Assembly (NCBI RefSeq): GCF_000014805.1
Contig: NC_008570.1
Coordinates: 3,415,001-3,479,000 of the forward strand
DNA length: 64,000 nt
Source: Aeromonas hydrophila subsp. hydrophila ATCC 7966
Lineage (GTDB): Bacteria; Pseudomonadota; Gammaproteobacteria; Enterobacterales; Aeromonadaceae
Reading direction: 5' to 3'
Shown: in pieces, positions 25,629-36,558 of the stretch
Numbering within the stretch: position 1 is the first letter of the stretch
Layout: each line of letters opens with the position of its first letter
Position numbers and translations under genes: made by a program
Notes under the pieces: model-generated
What the model saw: only the letters and a program-made list of their open reading frames with translations
Told to the model about the DNA's origin: nothing
Databases searched by the model: none

Positions 25629-27272
25629 ATGGACCACTCCCTTCCCCTGATTACCACTCTGGTCGGCGGCTTCGTGCTGGCCTACATCCTCGGCATGTTT
25701 GCCCAGCGCCTCAAGATTTCCCCCATGGTGGGTTATCTGGCGGCCGGGGTGATCTCGGGCCCCTTCACCCCGGGTTATGTGGCCGACATGAAGCTGGTGC
25801 CCGAGCTGGCGGAGCTGGGGGTGATCCTGCTGATGTTCGGGGTGGGGCTGCACTTCTCCTTCCGCGATCTGATGTCGGTGAAGCGGATCGCCATCCCCGG
25901 TGCCATCGCCCAGATCGCGGTCGCCACCCTGCTCGGCATGGGGCTCTCCTCCCTGCTGGGCTGGGATCCGGTCGCCGGCCTGATGTTCGGCCTCGCCCTC
26001 TCCACCGCCAGTACCGTGGTGCTGCTGCGGGCGCTGGAGAGCCGCCAGAATCTGGAAACCCTGCAGGGGCGCATCGCCATCGGCTGGCTCATCGTCGAGG
26101 ATCTGGTGATGGTGCTGGCGCTGGTGATGCTGCCGATCATCGCCGACATCCAGTTCGGCGAGCAGACCCTGAGCTGGCAGAGCATAGCGCTGGATCTGGG
26201 CTGGACCCTCGGCAAGGTGAGCCTGTTCGTGGCGCTGATGATGGTGGTGGGCAGCCGCTTTATCCCCTGGCTGCTGGCCCATACCGCCAGCACCGGCTCG
26301 CGCGAGCTGTTCACCCTGGCGGTGCTGACCTGCTCGCTCGGCATCGCCTTCGGTGCGGTCAAGCTGTTCGGCGTCTCCTTCGCCCTCGGCGCCTTCTTCA
26401 CCGGCATCGTCATGAACCGCTCCGAGCTGAGCCATCGCGCCGCCAACAACACCCTGCCGCTGCAGGACGCCTTCGCCGTGCTGTTCTTCGTCTCGGTGGG
26501 CATGCTGTTCAACCCGGCGGTGCTGCTGACCGAGCCGCTGGCGGTGCTGGCCACCCTGTTCATCATCATGTTCGGCAAGTCGGCGGCGGCTTACGCCATC
26601 GTGCGGCTGTTCCGCTACAGCCGGCGCACCGCTCTCACCATTTCCGCCAGCCTGGCCCAGATCGGCGAGTTCTCCTTCATCCTCATCGGGCTGGCCATCG
26701 TGCTCAAGCTAGTGCCGGAAGGGGCCCGCGACCTGATCCTGGTGGGTGCCAGCCTCTCCATCATGCTCAACCCGCTGGTGTTCAACGCCGTCGAGCGCTA
26801 CCTGGAGAAACACCCGGACGCCGACAACGCCAAGGTGCTGGCCGAGTGCAAGTGCCCGGCGGTGGAGATGAAGGCCCACACCATACTGGTGGGCTATGGC
26901 CGGGTCGGCCGCCTGCTGGTGAACGGCCTGCAGCAGGCCGGGCGCGAGCTGGTGGTGATCGAGCAGGATCCGCACCGGCTGGAGAGCCTGCGTCAGGCCG
27001 ACATTCCCCACGTCAACGGCAACGTGGCCGATGACGAGGTGCTGTGCCGCGCCGCCATCACCGACGCCTGCTGGCTGCTGGTGGCCATCCCCAACAGCTT
27101 CGAGGCCGGCGAGGCCATCGCCCAGGCCAAGCTCATCAACCCGGCGATCCGGGTGATCGCCCGCGCCCACAGCGACGATGAGGTGAGCTTCCTCACCAAG
27201 CAGGGAGCGGACAAGGTGATCATGGGCGAGCGGGAGATAGCCCTCGGCATGCTGGCCCAGGCCACCGCATAA
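25629..27272 (+). CDS. ybaL: YbaL-type cation:proton antiporter with RCK domain
   Basis: This 547-residue inner-membrane CPA2 transporter has about 12 helices (residues 1-385), including the YLAAGVISGPF and ELGVILLMFGVGLHFS segments typical of Kef/YbaL, then a cytosolic RCK/TrkA-N domain starting at HTILVGYGRVGRLLVNGL (~residue 417). It fits YbaL rather than KefB/KefC, because it is ~50 residues shorter and no KefG/KefF quinone-reductase partner is adjacent. The physiological role of YbaL is poorly known; it probably couples K+ or Na+ efflux to proton entry. A terminator follows. Confidence 0.87.
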   Translation: MDHSLPLITTLVGGFVLAYILGMFAQRLKISPMVGYLAAGVISGPFTPGYVADMKLVPELAELGVILLMFGVGLHFSFRDLMSVKRIAIPGAIAQIAVATLLGMGLSSLLGWDPVAGLMFGLALSTASTVVLLRALESRQNLETLQGRIAIGWLIVEDLVMVLALVMLPIIADIQFGEQTLSWQSIALDLGWTLGKVSLFVALMMVVGSRFIPWLLAHTASTGSRELFTLAVLTCSLGIAFGAVKLFGVSFALGAFFTGIVMNRSELSHRAANNTLPLQDAFAVLFFVSVGMLFNPAVLLTEPLAVLATLFIIMFGKSAAAYAIVRLFRYSRRTALTISASLAQIGEFSFILIGLAIVLKLVPEGARDLILVGASLSIMLNPLVFNAVERYLEKHPDADNAKVLAECKCPAVEMKAHTILVGYGRVGRLLVNGLQQAGRELVVIEQDPHRLESLRQADIPHVNGNVADDEVLCRAAITDACWLLVAIPNSFEAGEAIAQAKLINPAIRVIARAHSDDEVSFLTKQGADKVIMGEREIALGMLAQATA

Positions 27273-27287
27273 ACCGCCATTCAGTGA

Positions 27288-28853
<1,566 letters not shown>

Positions 28854-28883
28854 GCCGCCGAGGCGAGGTGACGCATCCAAAAC

Positions 28884-28912
28884 AAGAGGGAGGCCAAGCC
28901 TCCCTCTTTCGT
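28884..28912 (+). terminator. intrinsic terminator after aminopeptidase
   Basis: The stem aagagggaggc/gcctccctctt with a 4-base loop lies 30 bases after the stop. The T-run is short (TTTC). Confidence 0.8.
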
Positions 28913-28927
28913 CTCTGCGTCTGCCAC

Positions 28928-29140
28928 TCAGGGCTGTCGATGTACCCCGTCAAGCGGGGAATTGGGGCGCGGCCAGCCTTGCTGCGCGCGGGCCGTGGCG
29001 GCCTGGGCCTGGTGCATTTCAAGGCGCTCGAACGCGCGCAGCGCGCCATCGCGGGGAGCGGGATCCGCTGGCCAGCAGCTGGCGGGCAGCGCCTGCACCC
29101 CCAGCAGGGCAAGGGACAACAGCAACAGATAAGGGGCCAT
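28928..29140 (-). CDS. small hypothetical secreted protein
   Basis: This 70-residue frame has a convincing signal-peptide-like start (MAPYLLLLSLALLGVQALP) followed by a polar, alanine- and arginine-rich tail (FERLEMHQAQAATARAQQ). I do not recognise the family. It fills most of a 600-base gap, converges on the aminopeptidase terminator and is divergent from pykF. The ribosome-binding site is weak, so it could be a chance frame. Confidence 0.4.
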   Translation of the reverse strand: MAPYLLLLSLALLGVQALPASCWPADPAPRDGALRAFERLEMHQAQAATARAQQGWPRPNSPLDGVHRQP

Positions 29141-29456
29141 CTTGCAACACTCTTCGCGGCACTACGGTGGCAGCAGAGTGTCTATTCTTGTCGAGGACCG
29201 ATGACGGCTTGATGACGGGACGGGATCGTCATTTTACAACATCTGACGATGCGGGCCGGCGCCGAGATACATATGGCGACATTTATGCCAAATCTGCGCG
29301 GACCAGTTAATTTATGCCCTAAAAAGTAGCCAAGAGGAAAACGTTATCCCTGAAAAGAAAACGTTATCTGGTCAAAACGTTGTTTCTGGATCATAAAAAG
29401 TATCCAAAAACTGGTGTATATTGCACGGCGGAAACTCCTTAACCATGAAGACTGAC
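29141..29456. other. pykF promoter region
   Basis: There is no gene in this 316-base stretch. The AT-rich right half carries three AAAACGTT motifs (see 29337-29382) and a TATATT at about 29417-29422 that could be the -10 of a promoter firing close to the pykF start. Confidence 0.5.
29337..29382 (+). promoter_or_regulatory. triple AAAACGTT repeat upstream of pykF
   Basis: GAAAACGTTATC occurs twice (29337-29348 and 29357-29368, 20 bases apart) and TCAAAACGTTG once (29372-29382). This spacing suggests a protein bound on one DNA face. In E. coli pykF is repressed by Cra, whose site (TGAAACGTTTCA-like) shares the AAACGTT core, so a Cra/FruR-type repressor is a sensible candidate. Confidence 0.5.
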
Positions 29457-30869
29457 ATGAAAAAGACCAAAATCGTCTGCACCATCGGTCCCAAGACCGA
29501 ATCCAAAGAAATGCTGGCCAAGATGCTGGACGCCGGCATGAACGTCATGCGCCTGAACTTCTCCCACGGCGACTACGCCGAGCACGGTGGTCGCATCAGC
29601 AACCTGCGCGCTGTCATGGCCGAAACCGGCAAGCACGCAGCCATTCTGCTGGACACCAAGGGTCCGGAAATCCGTACCATCAAGCTGGAAGGCGGCAACG
29701 ACGTTGCCCTGGTCGCTGGCCAGACCTTCACCTTCACCACCGACCAGACCGTGGTTGGCAACAAAGACAAAGTGGCCGTGACCTATGCCGGTTTCGCCAA
29801 CGACCTGCGCGTCGGCAACCGCATCCTGGTTGACGATGGCCTGATCGGTCTGGACGTTATCGAGATCACCGAGCGCGAAGTCATCTGTAAAGTACTGAAC
29901 AACGGCGATCTGGGCGAGAACAAGGGCATCAACCTGCCGGGCGTCTCCATCAAGCTGCCGGCCCTGGCCGAGAAAGACAAGCGCGACCTGATCTTCGGTT
30001 GCGAGCAAGGCGTTGATTTCGTTGCCGCTTCCTTCATTCGCAAGAAAGAAGACGTGCTGGAAATCCGTGAGCACCTGAAAGCCCACGGTGGCGAGAACAT
30101 CCAGATCATCTCCAAGATCGAAAACCAGGAAGGCCTGGACAACTTCGACGAGATCCTGGCTGTTTCCGACGGCATCATGGTTGCTCGTGGCGACATGGGT
30201 GTCGAAATCCCGGTTGAAGAAGTTATCTTCGCCCAGAAGATGATCATCGAGAAGTGCAACAAAGCCCGCAAAGTGGTCATCACCGCCACCCAGATGCTGG
30301 ACTCCATGATCAAGAACCCGCGTCCGACCCGCGCCGAAGCCGGCGACGTGGCCAACGCCATCCTGGACGGTACCGACGCAGTCATGCTGTCCGGTGAGTC
30401 CGCCAAGGGCAAATACCCGCTGGAAGCCGTGACCATCATGGCCACCATCTGCGAGCGTACCGATGCCGTGATGCCGTCCAACCTGTCTGCTGCCAACGAC
30501 AGCAACAAGCTGCGCATCACCGAAGCGGTATGTAAAGGCGCGGTAGAAACCTCCGAGAAGCTGGACGCCCCGCTGATCGTGGTTGCCACCGAAGGCGGCA
30601 AGTCTGCCAAGGCCATCCGCAAGTACTTCCCGAAAGCCTGGATCCTGGCCATCACCACCAACAAGAAGACCGCTGCCCAGCTGGTACTGACCAAGGGTGT
30701 GGTTGCTCACGTGGTTGACAGCATCGCCTCCACCGACGATTTCTATCGCATCGGTAAAGAAGCGGCGCTGGCCAGCGGCATGGGTCTGAAGGGTGACGTG
30801 GTTGTCATGGTCTCCGGTGCCCTGGTACCGAGCGGCACCACCAACACCGCTTCTGTTCACGTTCTTTAA
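29457..30869 (+). CDS. pykF: pyruvate kinase I (PykF type)
   Basis: It converts PEP and ADP to pyruvate and ATP, the last step of glycolysis. Starting at [13 protein letters not shown] gives 470 residues, exactly the E. coli PykF length; an in-frame ATG 12 bases upstream (29445) is an alternative. Visible features are the catalytic [10 protein letters not shown], the substrate lysine in [11 protein letters not shown], the Mg/PEP segment [11 protein letters not shown] and [12 protein letters not shown]. The C-terminal [13 protein letters not shown] belongs to the fructose-1,6-bisphosphate-responsive domain. It is strongly codon-optimised. Confidence 0.96.
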   Translation: MKKTKIVCTIGPKTESKEMLAKMLDAGMNVMRLNFSHGDYAEHGGRISNLRAVMAETGKHAAILLDTKGPEIRTIKLEGGNDVALVAGQTFTFTTDQTVVGNKDKVAVTYAGFANDLRVGNRILVDDGLIGLDVIEITEREVICKVLNNGDLGENKGINLPGVSIKLPALAEKDKRDLIFGCEQGVDFVAASFIRKKEDVLEIREHLKAHGGENIQIISKIENQEGLDNFDEILAVSDGIMVARGDMGVEIPVEEVIFAQKMIIEKCNKARKVVITATQMLDSMIKNPRPTRAEAGDVANAILDGTDAVMLSGESAKGKYPLEAVTIMATICERTDAVMPSNLSAANDSNKLRITEAVCKGAVETSEKLDAPLIVVATEGGKSAKAIRKYFPKAWILAITTNKKTAAQLVLTKGVVAHVVDSIASTDDFYRIGKEAALASGMGLKGDVVVMVSGALVPSGTTNTASVHVL

Positions 30870-30887
30870 TCGGAACTGAACAAGCTG

Positions 30888-30918
30888 AAAACGGCGCCTG
30901 CGGGCGCCGTTTTTTTTA
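30888..30918 (+). terminator. intrinsic terminator after pykF
   Basis: The stem aaaacggcgcc/ggcgccgtttt with a 4-base loop has a T8 run, 19 bases after the stop. Confidence 0.92.
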
Positions 30919-31018
30919 TCTGCCCCCCTGCTGCCCATTCCTGCCCAGTGTTAGAATCCACGCGGATTTAATCCAAGTGGGAAATCTCCCAAATATCGCG
31001 TAATAACCCGGAAGTTTT

Positions 31019-34000
31019 ATGCTCTCAACACGCTTCAAAAGAGCCTCGGCCACCCTGTTGCCGCTGCTCTGCTTACTCGTCAGCCTCTGCGCCCCGCAGG
31101 CCATGGCGCAGGATGTGCCCTCACGTGCCAGTGTGCAGCGGGCGCTCGATGCCCTTGGCAAGTCTGATACCCTCACCGTCAGCCAGCAGGCCGACCAGAA
31201 ATTCCTGACCGACACCCTCACCCTGCTCGACAGCATCGAGAAGGAGAAGAGCAAGGCCAAGAGCCAGAGCGAGCGCATCCGCTCCCTGCCGGCCGAGCTC
31301 AGGGACATCAGTGCCAAGCTCGATGCCCTGACCCAGAACAAGAGTGCCGAGCAGATCAAGAGTGAATACGCCAGCATGAGTCTGAGCGAGCTGGAGAGTC
31401 GCCAGCCCGACGTCATGGCCAACATGCAGGATGCCCAGGAAGCCCTCGGCACCATCGGCAGCCAGATCACCAGCCTGCAAACCCTGCCGGAGCGGGCCCA
31501 GGCCCTGATGAGCCGCGCCTATCAGCGCAGCCAGGAGATCCGTACCCGCCTCAATGCCGGTGACGGGGTGAGCGGTGCCGAGAAGATGAAGCTGGGCGCC
31601 GAGCTGGCCCTCCAGGAGCTGCAACTGGCCAACCTGCAACAGCAGCTGGACAACCGCACCAGCATGCAGGATCTGGCGGTCAAGCAGCGCGACTACCAGA
31701 GCGCCCGCCTCGCGAGCGAAGAGCAGAAACTGCAACTGCTGCAAGAGCAGAGCAGTGCCAAGCGCCTCGGTGACACCGAAAAGACCGCCGAGCAGACCGG
31801 CGAGCTGGTCGCCGCAGATGACAACCCGCTGGTACAAAAAGAGCAGGAGCTCAACCATCAGCTCAGCCAGCAGCTGGTCAGCGCCACCACCAACCTCAAC
31901 TCGCTGGTGCAGAAGAACCTGCAGGCCAAGAGCTGGCTGGAGCGCGGCACCCAGACCGAGCGCAACCTCAACGAACAGGTGCAGATGCTCAAGGGCAACC
32001 TGCTGCTGTCACGCATTCTCTACCAGCTCTATCAACAGCTGGAGTCGTCGCCTTCCACGCTGGTGAAGAACCTGGAAGAGCAGATCGCCGACCTGCACCT
32101 GGCCCAGTTCGAGCTGAGCCAGCAGCGCGACCAGCTGTTCCAGAAGACCCAGTATCTGGACAACCTGATCGCGAGCAGCAGCGAGCCGGTGAGCGAGGAG
32201 GACAGAACCAGCCTCTCCAAGCTGCTCGACACCCGCATCAGCCTGCTCGACCAGCTCAACCGCCAGCTGGATGCCCAGCTGACCAACGCCATCAGCCTGC
32301 AGCTGACCCAGCAGCAGCTGGCGCGGATCTACTCCTCCATCGAATTTACCCTGCAGCAGCACATCTTCTGGGTGAGCAGCAACAAGCCCATCGACGGCAA
32401 GTGGTTCATCAGCTGGCCGGCCCAGGCCTACAAGCAGGCCTCCGACTGGGTGCTAAAACCGGACTGGAGCGGCTGGGGTGAAACCTTGCTGCCCATCACC
32501 CTGCTGGCCCTGCCGCTGCTGCTGGTGGGCGGTCTGCTGATCTGGAAGCGCCCAGCGCTGGTGGAGCGGCAGAAGAAGATCACCAAGGATCTGGGACGTT
32601 TTCGCCAGGACAGCCAGTGGCACACCCCGCGTGCCCTGCTGTTTACCGTGCTGCAGCGCCTGCCGGGCAGCCTGTTCATCCTGGCTGCCGGCCTGCTGCT
32701 GACTGACTGTGGTCTGCTCAGCTCCAGGCTGATTTTCCAGATCACCCTCAACCTGGCGCTCGGCTACCTGGTGTTCAGCGTCTATCTAGCGGTAATGCGG
32801 CCGGGCGGCATTGCCGAGACCCATTTCCGCATGCCGAAAGCCGAGCTGCAGGCCAAGCGCACCAGCATGCGCTACCTGTGGGTGCCCTTGCTGCCGCTCA
32901 TCATGCTGTCGACCAAGGCGGTAGTAGAACCCTCGTCGCTGGGCAATGACGTGGTGGGTCAGGCGCTGACCCTGGCCCTGCTGGGGCTGGCCGCCTACCT
33001 GGTGTTCCCCATCTCCCGCGCCCGCATCAAGGGCGAGGCGAGCATGCAGCAGTCCATCACCGCCATCGCCCTGGCGCTGGCACCGGTGGCGCTGATAGTG
33101 CTGGTGGGACTGGGCTACTACTACACCGCCCTCAAGCTGACCGGCCGGCTGATCGAATCCTTCTACCTCATCATCATCTGGAGCCTGGTCTACCGCACCG
33201 CCCTGCGCGGGCTGGAGCTGGCGGCCCGCCGTCTGGCCTATCGCCGTGCAGTGGCCAAGCGCGAGCACAAGGCCCAGGAGGATGCGGAAGGGGGAGACAC
33301 CATCGAAGAGCAGCCCATGGATCTGGAGGATGTCAGCCAGCAGTCCCTGCGTCTGACCCGCACCGTGCTGCTGCTGGTGTTCGGCGTCGCCTTCTACTGG
33401 CTCTGGTCCGATCTGGTGGCGGTCTTCTCCTACCTCGACAGCATGGTGCTGTGGCACCGCACTGAAGGGACAGGGGCCAATGCGGTGCTCTTCCCGATCA
33501 GCCTGAGCGACGTACTGATAGGCTTCCTGCTGCTGGGCGGCGCCTGGTCGCTGGCCCGCAACCTGCCGGGTCTGCTGGAGGTGTTGGTGCTCTCCAAGCT
33601 GAACCTGGCCCAGGGCACGGCCTACGCCATCACCACCATGCTCAACTATGTGCTGATCGGGGTCGGCTCGCTGACAGCCCTCTCCATGATGGGAGTGCAG
33701 TGGGACAAGCTGCAGTGGGTCGCCGGTGGTCTGTCGGTCGGTATCGGTTTCGGCATGAAGGAGATCCTCTCCAACTTCGTCTCCGGCATCATCATCCTGT
33801 TCGAGCGTCCGGTGCGGATCGGTGACACAGTCACCATAGGTTCCTTCTCCGGTACCGTCTCGCGGATCCGTATTCGCGCCACCACCCTGACCGACTTCGA
33901 CCGCAAGGAGGTGATCATCCCCAACCAGCAGCTGATGACCGAGCGGCTGATCAACTGGTCGCTGAGCGACACCGTCACCCGCGTCATCGTGCGGGTGGGG

Positions 34001-34342
34001 GTGGCCTACGGTTCGGATCTGGAGCTGACCCGTACCCTGCTGAAACAGGCGGCGGACGACAACAGCCGCGTCTTGAAAGACCCGGCCCCCATCGTCTACT
34101 TCCTCACCTTCGGCCCCAGCACCCTGGATCACGAGCTGCGCTTCTTCGTGAGCGAGCTCGGCGATCGCAACCCGGCGGTGGACGAGCTGAACCGCAAGAT
34201 AGACCAGCTGTTCCGCGAAAACGGCATAGAGATCGCGTTCAACCAGATGGACGTCTACATCAAGAACATGAAGGACGAAGAGCAGAAGGTGGAGTCCGAC
34301 TCCGCCCAGCCTCCCGCCCTGCCGGGTGCCCAGCCCGTCTAA
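31019..34342 (+). CDS. mscK: MscK (KefA)-type large mechanosensitive channel
   Basis: This 1107-residue inner-membrane channel releases ions and small solutes on osmotic downshock. It has a signal peptide (cleavage near AMAQD), a periplasmic coiled-coil domain of roughly 450 residues, about 11 helices, and a C-terminal MscS core. The core includes the pore helix GLSVGIGFGMKEILSNFVSGIIILFERPVRIGD and the beta domain GTVSRIRIRATTLTDFDRKEVIIPN. Alignment from memory matches E. coli MscK (1120 residues) through the N-terminal domain (QLLQEQSSAKRL, NPLVQKEQELNHQLSQ) better than MscM. Confidence 0.9.
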   Translation: MLSTRFKRASATLLPLLCLLVSLCAPQAMAQDVPSRASVQRALDALGKSDTLTVSQQADQKFLTDTLTLLDSIEKEKSKAKSQSERIRSLPAELRDISAKLDALTQNKSAEQIKSEYASMSLSELESRQPDVMANMQDAQEALGTIGSQITSLQTLPERAQALMSRAYQRSQEIRTRLNAGDGVSGAEKMKLGAELALQELQLANLQQQLDNRTSMQDLAVKQRDYQSARLASEEQKLQLLQEQSSAKRLGDTEKTAEQTGELVAADDNPLVQKEQELNHQLSQQLVSATTNLNSLVQKNLQAKSWLERGTQTERNLNEQVQMLKGNLLLSRILYQLYQQLESSPSTLVKNLEEQIADLHLAQFELSQQRDQLFQKTQYLDNLIASSSEPVSEEDRTSLSKLLDTRISLLDQLNRQLDAQLTNAISLQLTQQQLARIYSSIEFTLQQHIFWVSSNKPIDGKWFISWPAQAYKQASDWVLKPDWSGWGETLLPITLLALPLLLVGGLLIWKRPALVERQKKITKDLGRFRQDSQWHTPRALLFTVLQRLPGSLFILAAGLLLTDCGLLSSRLIFQITLNLALGYLVFSVYLAVMRPGGIAETHFRMPKAELQAKRTSMRYLWVPLLPLIMLSTKAVVEPSSLGNDVVGQALTLALLGLAAYLVFPISRARIKGEASMQQSITAIALALAPVALIVLVGLGYYYTALKLTGRLIESFYLIIIWSLVYRTALRGLELAARRLAYRRAVAKREHKAQEDAEGGDTIEEQPMDLEDVSQQSLRLTRTVLLLVFGVAFYWLWSDLVAVFSYLDSMVLWHRTEGTGANAVLFPISLSDVLIGFLLLGGAWSLARNLPGLLEVLVLSKLNLAQGTAYAITTMLNYVLIGVGSLTALSMMGVQWDKLQWVAGGLSVGIGFGMKEILSNFVSGIIILFERPVRIGDTVTIGSFSGTVSRIRIRATTLTDFDRKEVIIPNQQLMTERLINWSLSDTVTRVIVRVGVAYGSDLELTRTLLKQAADDNSRVLKDPAPIVYFLTFGPSTLDHELRFFVSELGDRNPAVDELNRKIDQLFRENGIEIAFNQMDVYIKNMKDEEQKVESDSAQPPALPGAQPV

Positions 34343-34363
34343 GGCAGCACACCATGCCACTCG

Positions 34364-34388
34364 AAGGCCCCGCAAGGGGCCTTTTTTA
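34364..34388 (+). terminator. intrinsic terminator after mscK
   Basis: The stem aaggcccc/ggggcctt with a 4-base loop (gcaa) and T6 lies 21 bases after the stop. Confidence 0.9.
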
Positions 34389-34551
34389 TGGTCGGTGGCC
34401 AGCCATCTGGCTGGTTTTGTGACACGCCGGCCAGAATGGGACGCCGTTTGCCGCTAGCCTGAAGCGCTTACCCCCCAGTGAGGGGGTCTGCCAATCCAGG
34501 CTGGCCGCGATACACTGAGGGGCCAACCCCCACATTTGCCAAGGTGCGCCA

Positions 34552-35385
34552 ATGAGTTCCCAATCCTCTCTGCTCTCTTTTCTCGGCTCTCCCCTGCTCG
34601 GGGTGGCCGCCACCTATGTCGATCCCGCCAGCAAGGAGACCGGCGTCTACATCTGCGGGGTCGAGATCCAGGCCGGCGACGAGCTGCTGCTGAGCTTTCC
34701 CAAGGGGCACCAGCTGGCGGTGGGGGAGAAGATCACCCTGCATCTGGACAACCGCACCGGGGTCGACGAGTACGATGCCTCCTTGAGCGTCTATCGCGTC
34801 TCCTACAAGGGGGTGATAACAAAGACCGCCCCGGACAAGGTGCAGGTCACCCCGCTGCAGTTCGAGCTCTGGTACGGCAACCGGGTGGTCTATGGTTTCG
34901 CCCGGCCGGACTATCAGCATCCGGCCGATGAACGCCCCGCCCGCGAGCTGCCGGTCACCCCGCTCACCGGCCTGCCGGTGCCTGACCTGCGCGAAGTGGA
35001 GAACAAGATCGGGGTGCTGGTGACCCGGGCCCAGTCCCAGCCGCACACCACAGTGCTGGCGTTTCTCTCCTCCGATGAGGACGACATCTTCTTCATCACC
35101 TTCCCCGAGACCTTCAAGTCGCAGTTGCTCAAGCGCGACGGCCGCTGCCATTTCGCCATCGACTCGCGGGCGGTGTTCACCTACACCCGCGCCATCGAGT
35201 GGAACTACACCATCATCGCCGCCGATGCCTACCAGATCCCGCAGGATCACCCGCTGTTCGAGCCCATCCGTGCCGCCTTCGTGCAGAAGAATCCGTGGGA
35301 AGTGGGCTTCTTCAGCCACCCGCAGGTGGAGCTCTACCACCTCAAGGCCCGTCAGGTGGTCTGCCCGGGGCGGGCAAAAGAGTAG
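34552..35385 (+). CDS. two-domain protein with C-terminal PNPOx-like split barrel
   Basis: This 277-residue cytoplasmic protein has no signal peptide. Residues 1-125 form a beta-rich domain with a PilZ-like flavour (DNRTGVDEYDASLSVYRVSYKG). Residues ~145-277 resemble the pyridoxamine-5'-phosphate-oxidase split barrel: SSDEDDIFFITFPETFKSQLLKRD, HFAIDSR, and WNYTIIAADAYQIP. That fold binds FMN, F420 or haem in different members, so no reaction can be named. The gene stands alone between mscK and pgl, 64 bases before pgl, and may share its transcript. Confidence 0.6.
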   Translation: MSSQSSLLSFLGSPLLGVAATYVDPASKETGVYICGVEIQAGDELLLSFPKGHQLAVGEKITLHLDNRTGVDEYDASLSVYRVSYKGVITKTAPDKVQVTPLQFELWYGNRVVYGFARPDYQHPADERPARELPVTPLTGLPVPDLREVENKIGVLVTRAQSQPHTTVLAFLSSDEDDIFFITFPETFKSQLLKRDGRCHFAIDSRAVFTYTRAIEWNYTIIAADAYQIPQDHPLFEPIRAAFVQKNPWEVGFFSHPQVELYHLKARQVVCPGRAKE

Positions 35386-35449
35386 GCCAGTGCGGGCCCG
35401 AAAGAGGATAAGATGACCGCCGTTGCCCATCACAAGGAGTAGAGAGCAG

Positions 35450-36457
35450 ATGCAGCAGGTCGTTTATGTGGCGAGCCCCGCCAGCCAGCAGATCCACGTG
35501 TTCGCCCTGGACGAGAGCGGGGAGCTCGCGCCATTGCAGGTGGTCGACACCCCGGGCCAGGTCCAGCCGCTGGTGATCAGCCCGGACGGGCACTGGCTCC
35601 ATGCCGCCGTGCGGCCCGATTTTTCGCTCATCAGCTACCGGATTGGCGTGGATGGCCGGCTCAGCGAGCCGAGCTCGGCGCCGCTGGCGGGCAGCGCCTC
35701 CCACACCGCCATCTCGGCCGATGGCCGCTTCCTGCTGGCGGCCTCCTATGCCTTCAATCATGTCACCGTCTCCGCCATCGGAAGCACCGGTCGGGCAGCG
35801 CCGCCCCACCAGCAGCTCGACGGCTTGCAGGCCGCCCACTCGGTCACCCTGCTCGCCGCCGACGGCCAGGGCGAGCAGGAGGTGCTGGTCGCCTGCCTCA
35901 AGGAGGATCGTATCCGCCGCTTTGTGCTCTGTCGGGAGGGTCGGCTGCGCCCCCATCCGCTGGGGGATCTGCAGACCGCCAGCGGCGCCGGCCCGCGCCA
36001 TCTGGCGCTGCACCCAAGCAATGGCGACCTCTACTGCCTGAACGAGCTCGACTGTACCATCAACCGCTACCGGCGCAGTGCCGACGGCGACATCACACTC
36101 TGCCAGAGCCTGGAGATGCTGCCCGCCGGTTATCAGGGGGAGTACTGGGGCGCGGATCTGCACGTGACGCCGGATGGGCGCTTTCTCTACAGCAGCGAGC
36201 GGGCCAGCAGCCTGCTGACCCAGTTCGCCATTGCGCCGGATGGCGAGCTCGGCGTGGTCGGCCACTTCCCCACCGAAACCATGCCGCGCGGCTTTGCCAT
36301 CGACGGGCAGGGCCGCTGGCTGCTGGCGGCAGGGCAGGCCTCCCACCAGCTGGCGCTGCACCGCATCGATCCGGCCAGCGGCGCCCTGACCCTGCAGGCA
36401 CGCCAGCCGGTGGGCGAAGGGGCCATGTGGGTGCGGGTATTGACGCTGGCGCCCTGA
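35450..36457 (+). CDS. pgl: 6-phosphogluconolactonase, beta-propeller (Pgl/YbhE) type
   Basis: Pgl hydrolyses 6-phosphogluconolactone to 6-phosphogluconate in the oxidative pentose phosphate pathway. The 335-residue protein (E. coli 331) shows seven-bladed propeller repeats with the recurrent SPDGHWLHAAVR, SADGRFLLAASY and TPDGRFLYSSER signatures. Family segments GAGPRHLALHP and ETMPRGFAIDGQGRWLLAAGQ are present. The ATG at 35450 was chosen because AAGGAG lies upstream and homology begins at MQQVVYVASP. Confidence 0.93.
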   Translation: MQQVVYVASPASQQIHVFALDESGELAPLQVVDTPGQVQPLVISPDGHWLHAAVRPDFSLISYRIGVDGRLSEPSSAPLAGSASHTAISADGRFLLAASYAFNHVTVSAIGSTGRAAPPHQQLDGLQAAHSVTLLAADGQGEQEVLVACLKEDRIRRFVLCREGRLRPHPLGDLQTASGAGPRHLALHPSNGDLYCLNELDCTINRYRRSADGDITLCQSLEMLPAGYQGEYWGADLHVTPDGRFLYSSERASSLLTQFAIAPDGELGVVGHFPTETMPRGFAIDGQGRWLLAAGQASHQLALHRIDPASGALTLQARQPVGEGAMWVRVLTLAP

Positions 36458-36498
36458 GCCCTCAGCACTTAGCCCCGAGCCCGGCGCACCGACAAAAC

Positions 36499-36529
36499 AG
36501 AGAGGCCACCCTGGGGTGGCCTCTCTTTC
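36499..36529 (+). terminator. bidirectional terminator between pgl and uraA
   Basis: The stem agagaggccacc/ggtggcctctct has a 5-base loop, with flanking A and T tracts that suit both convergent genes. Confidence 0.88.
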
Positions 36530-36558
36530 ATCATCTCAATGCAAGTCAACGCAGGGAT

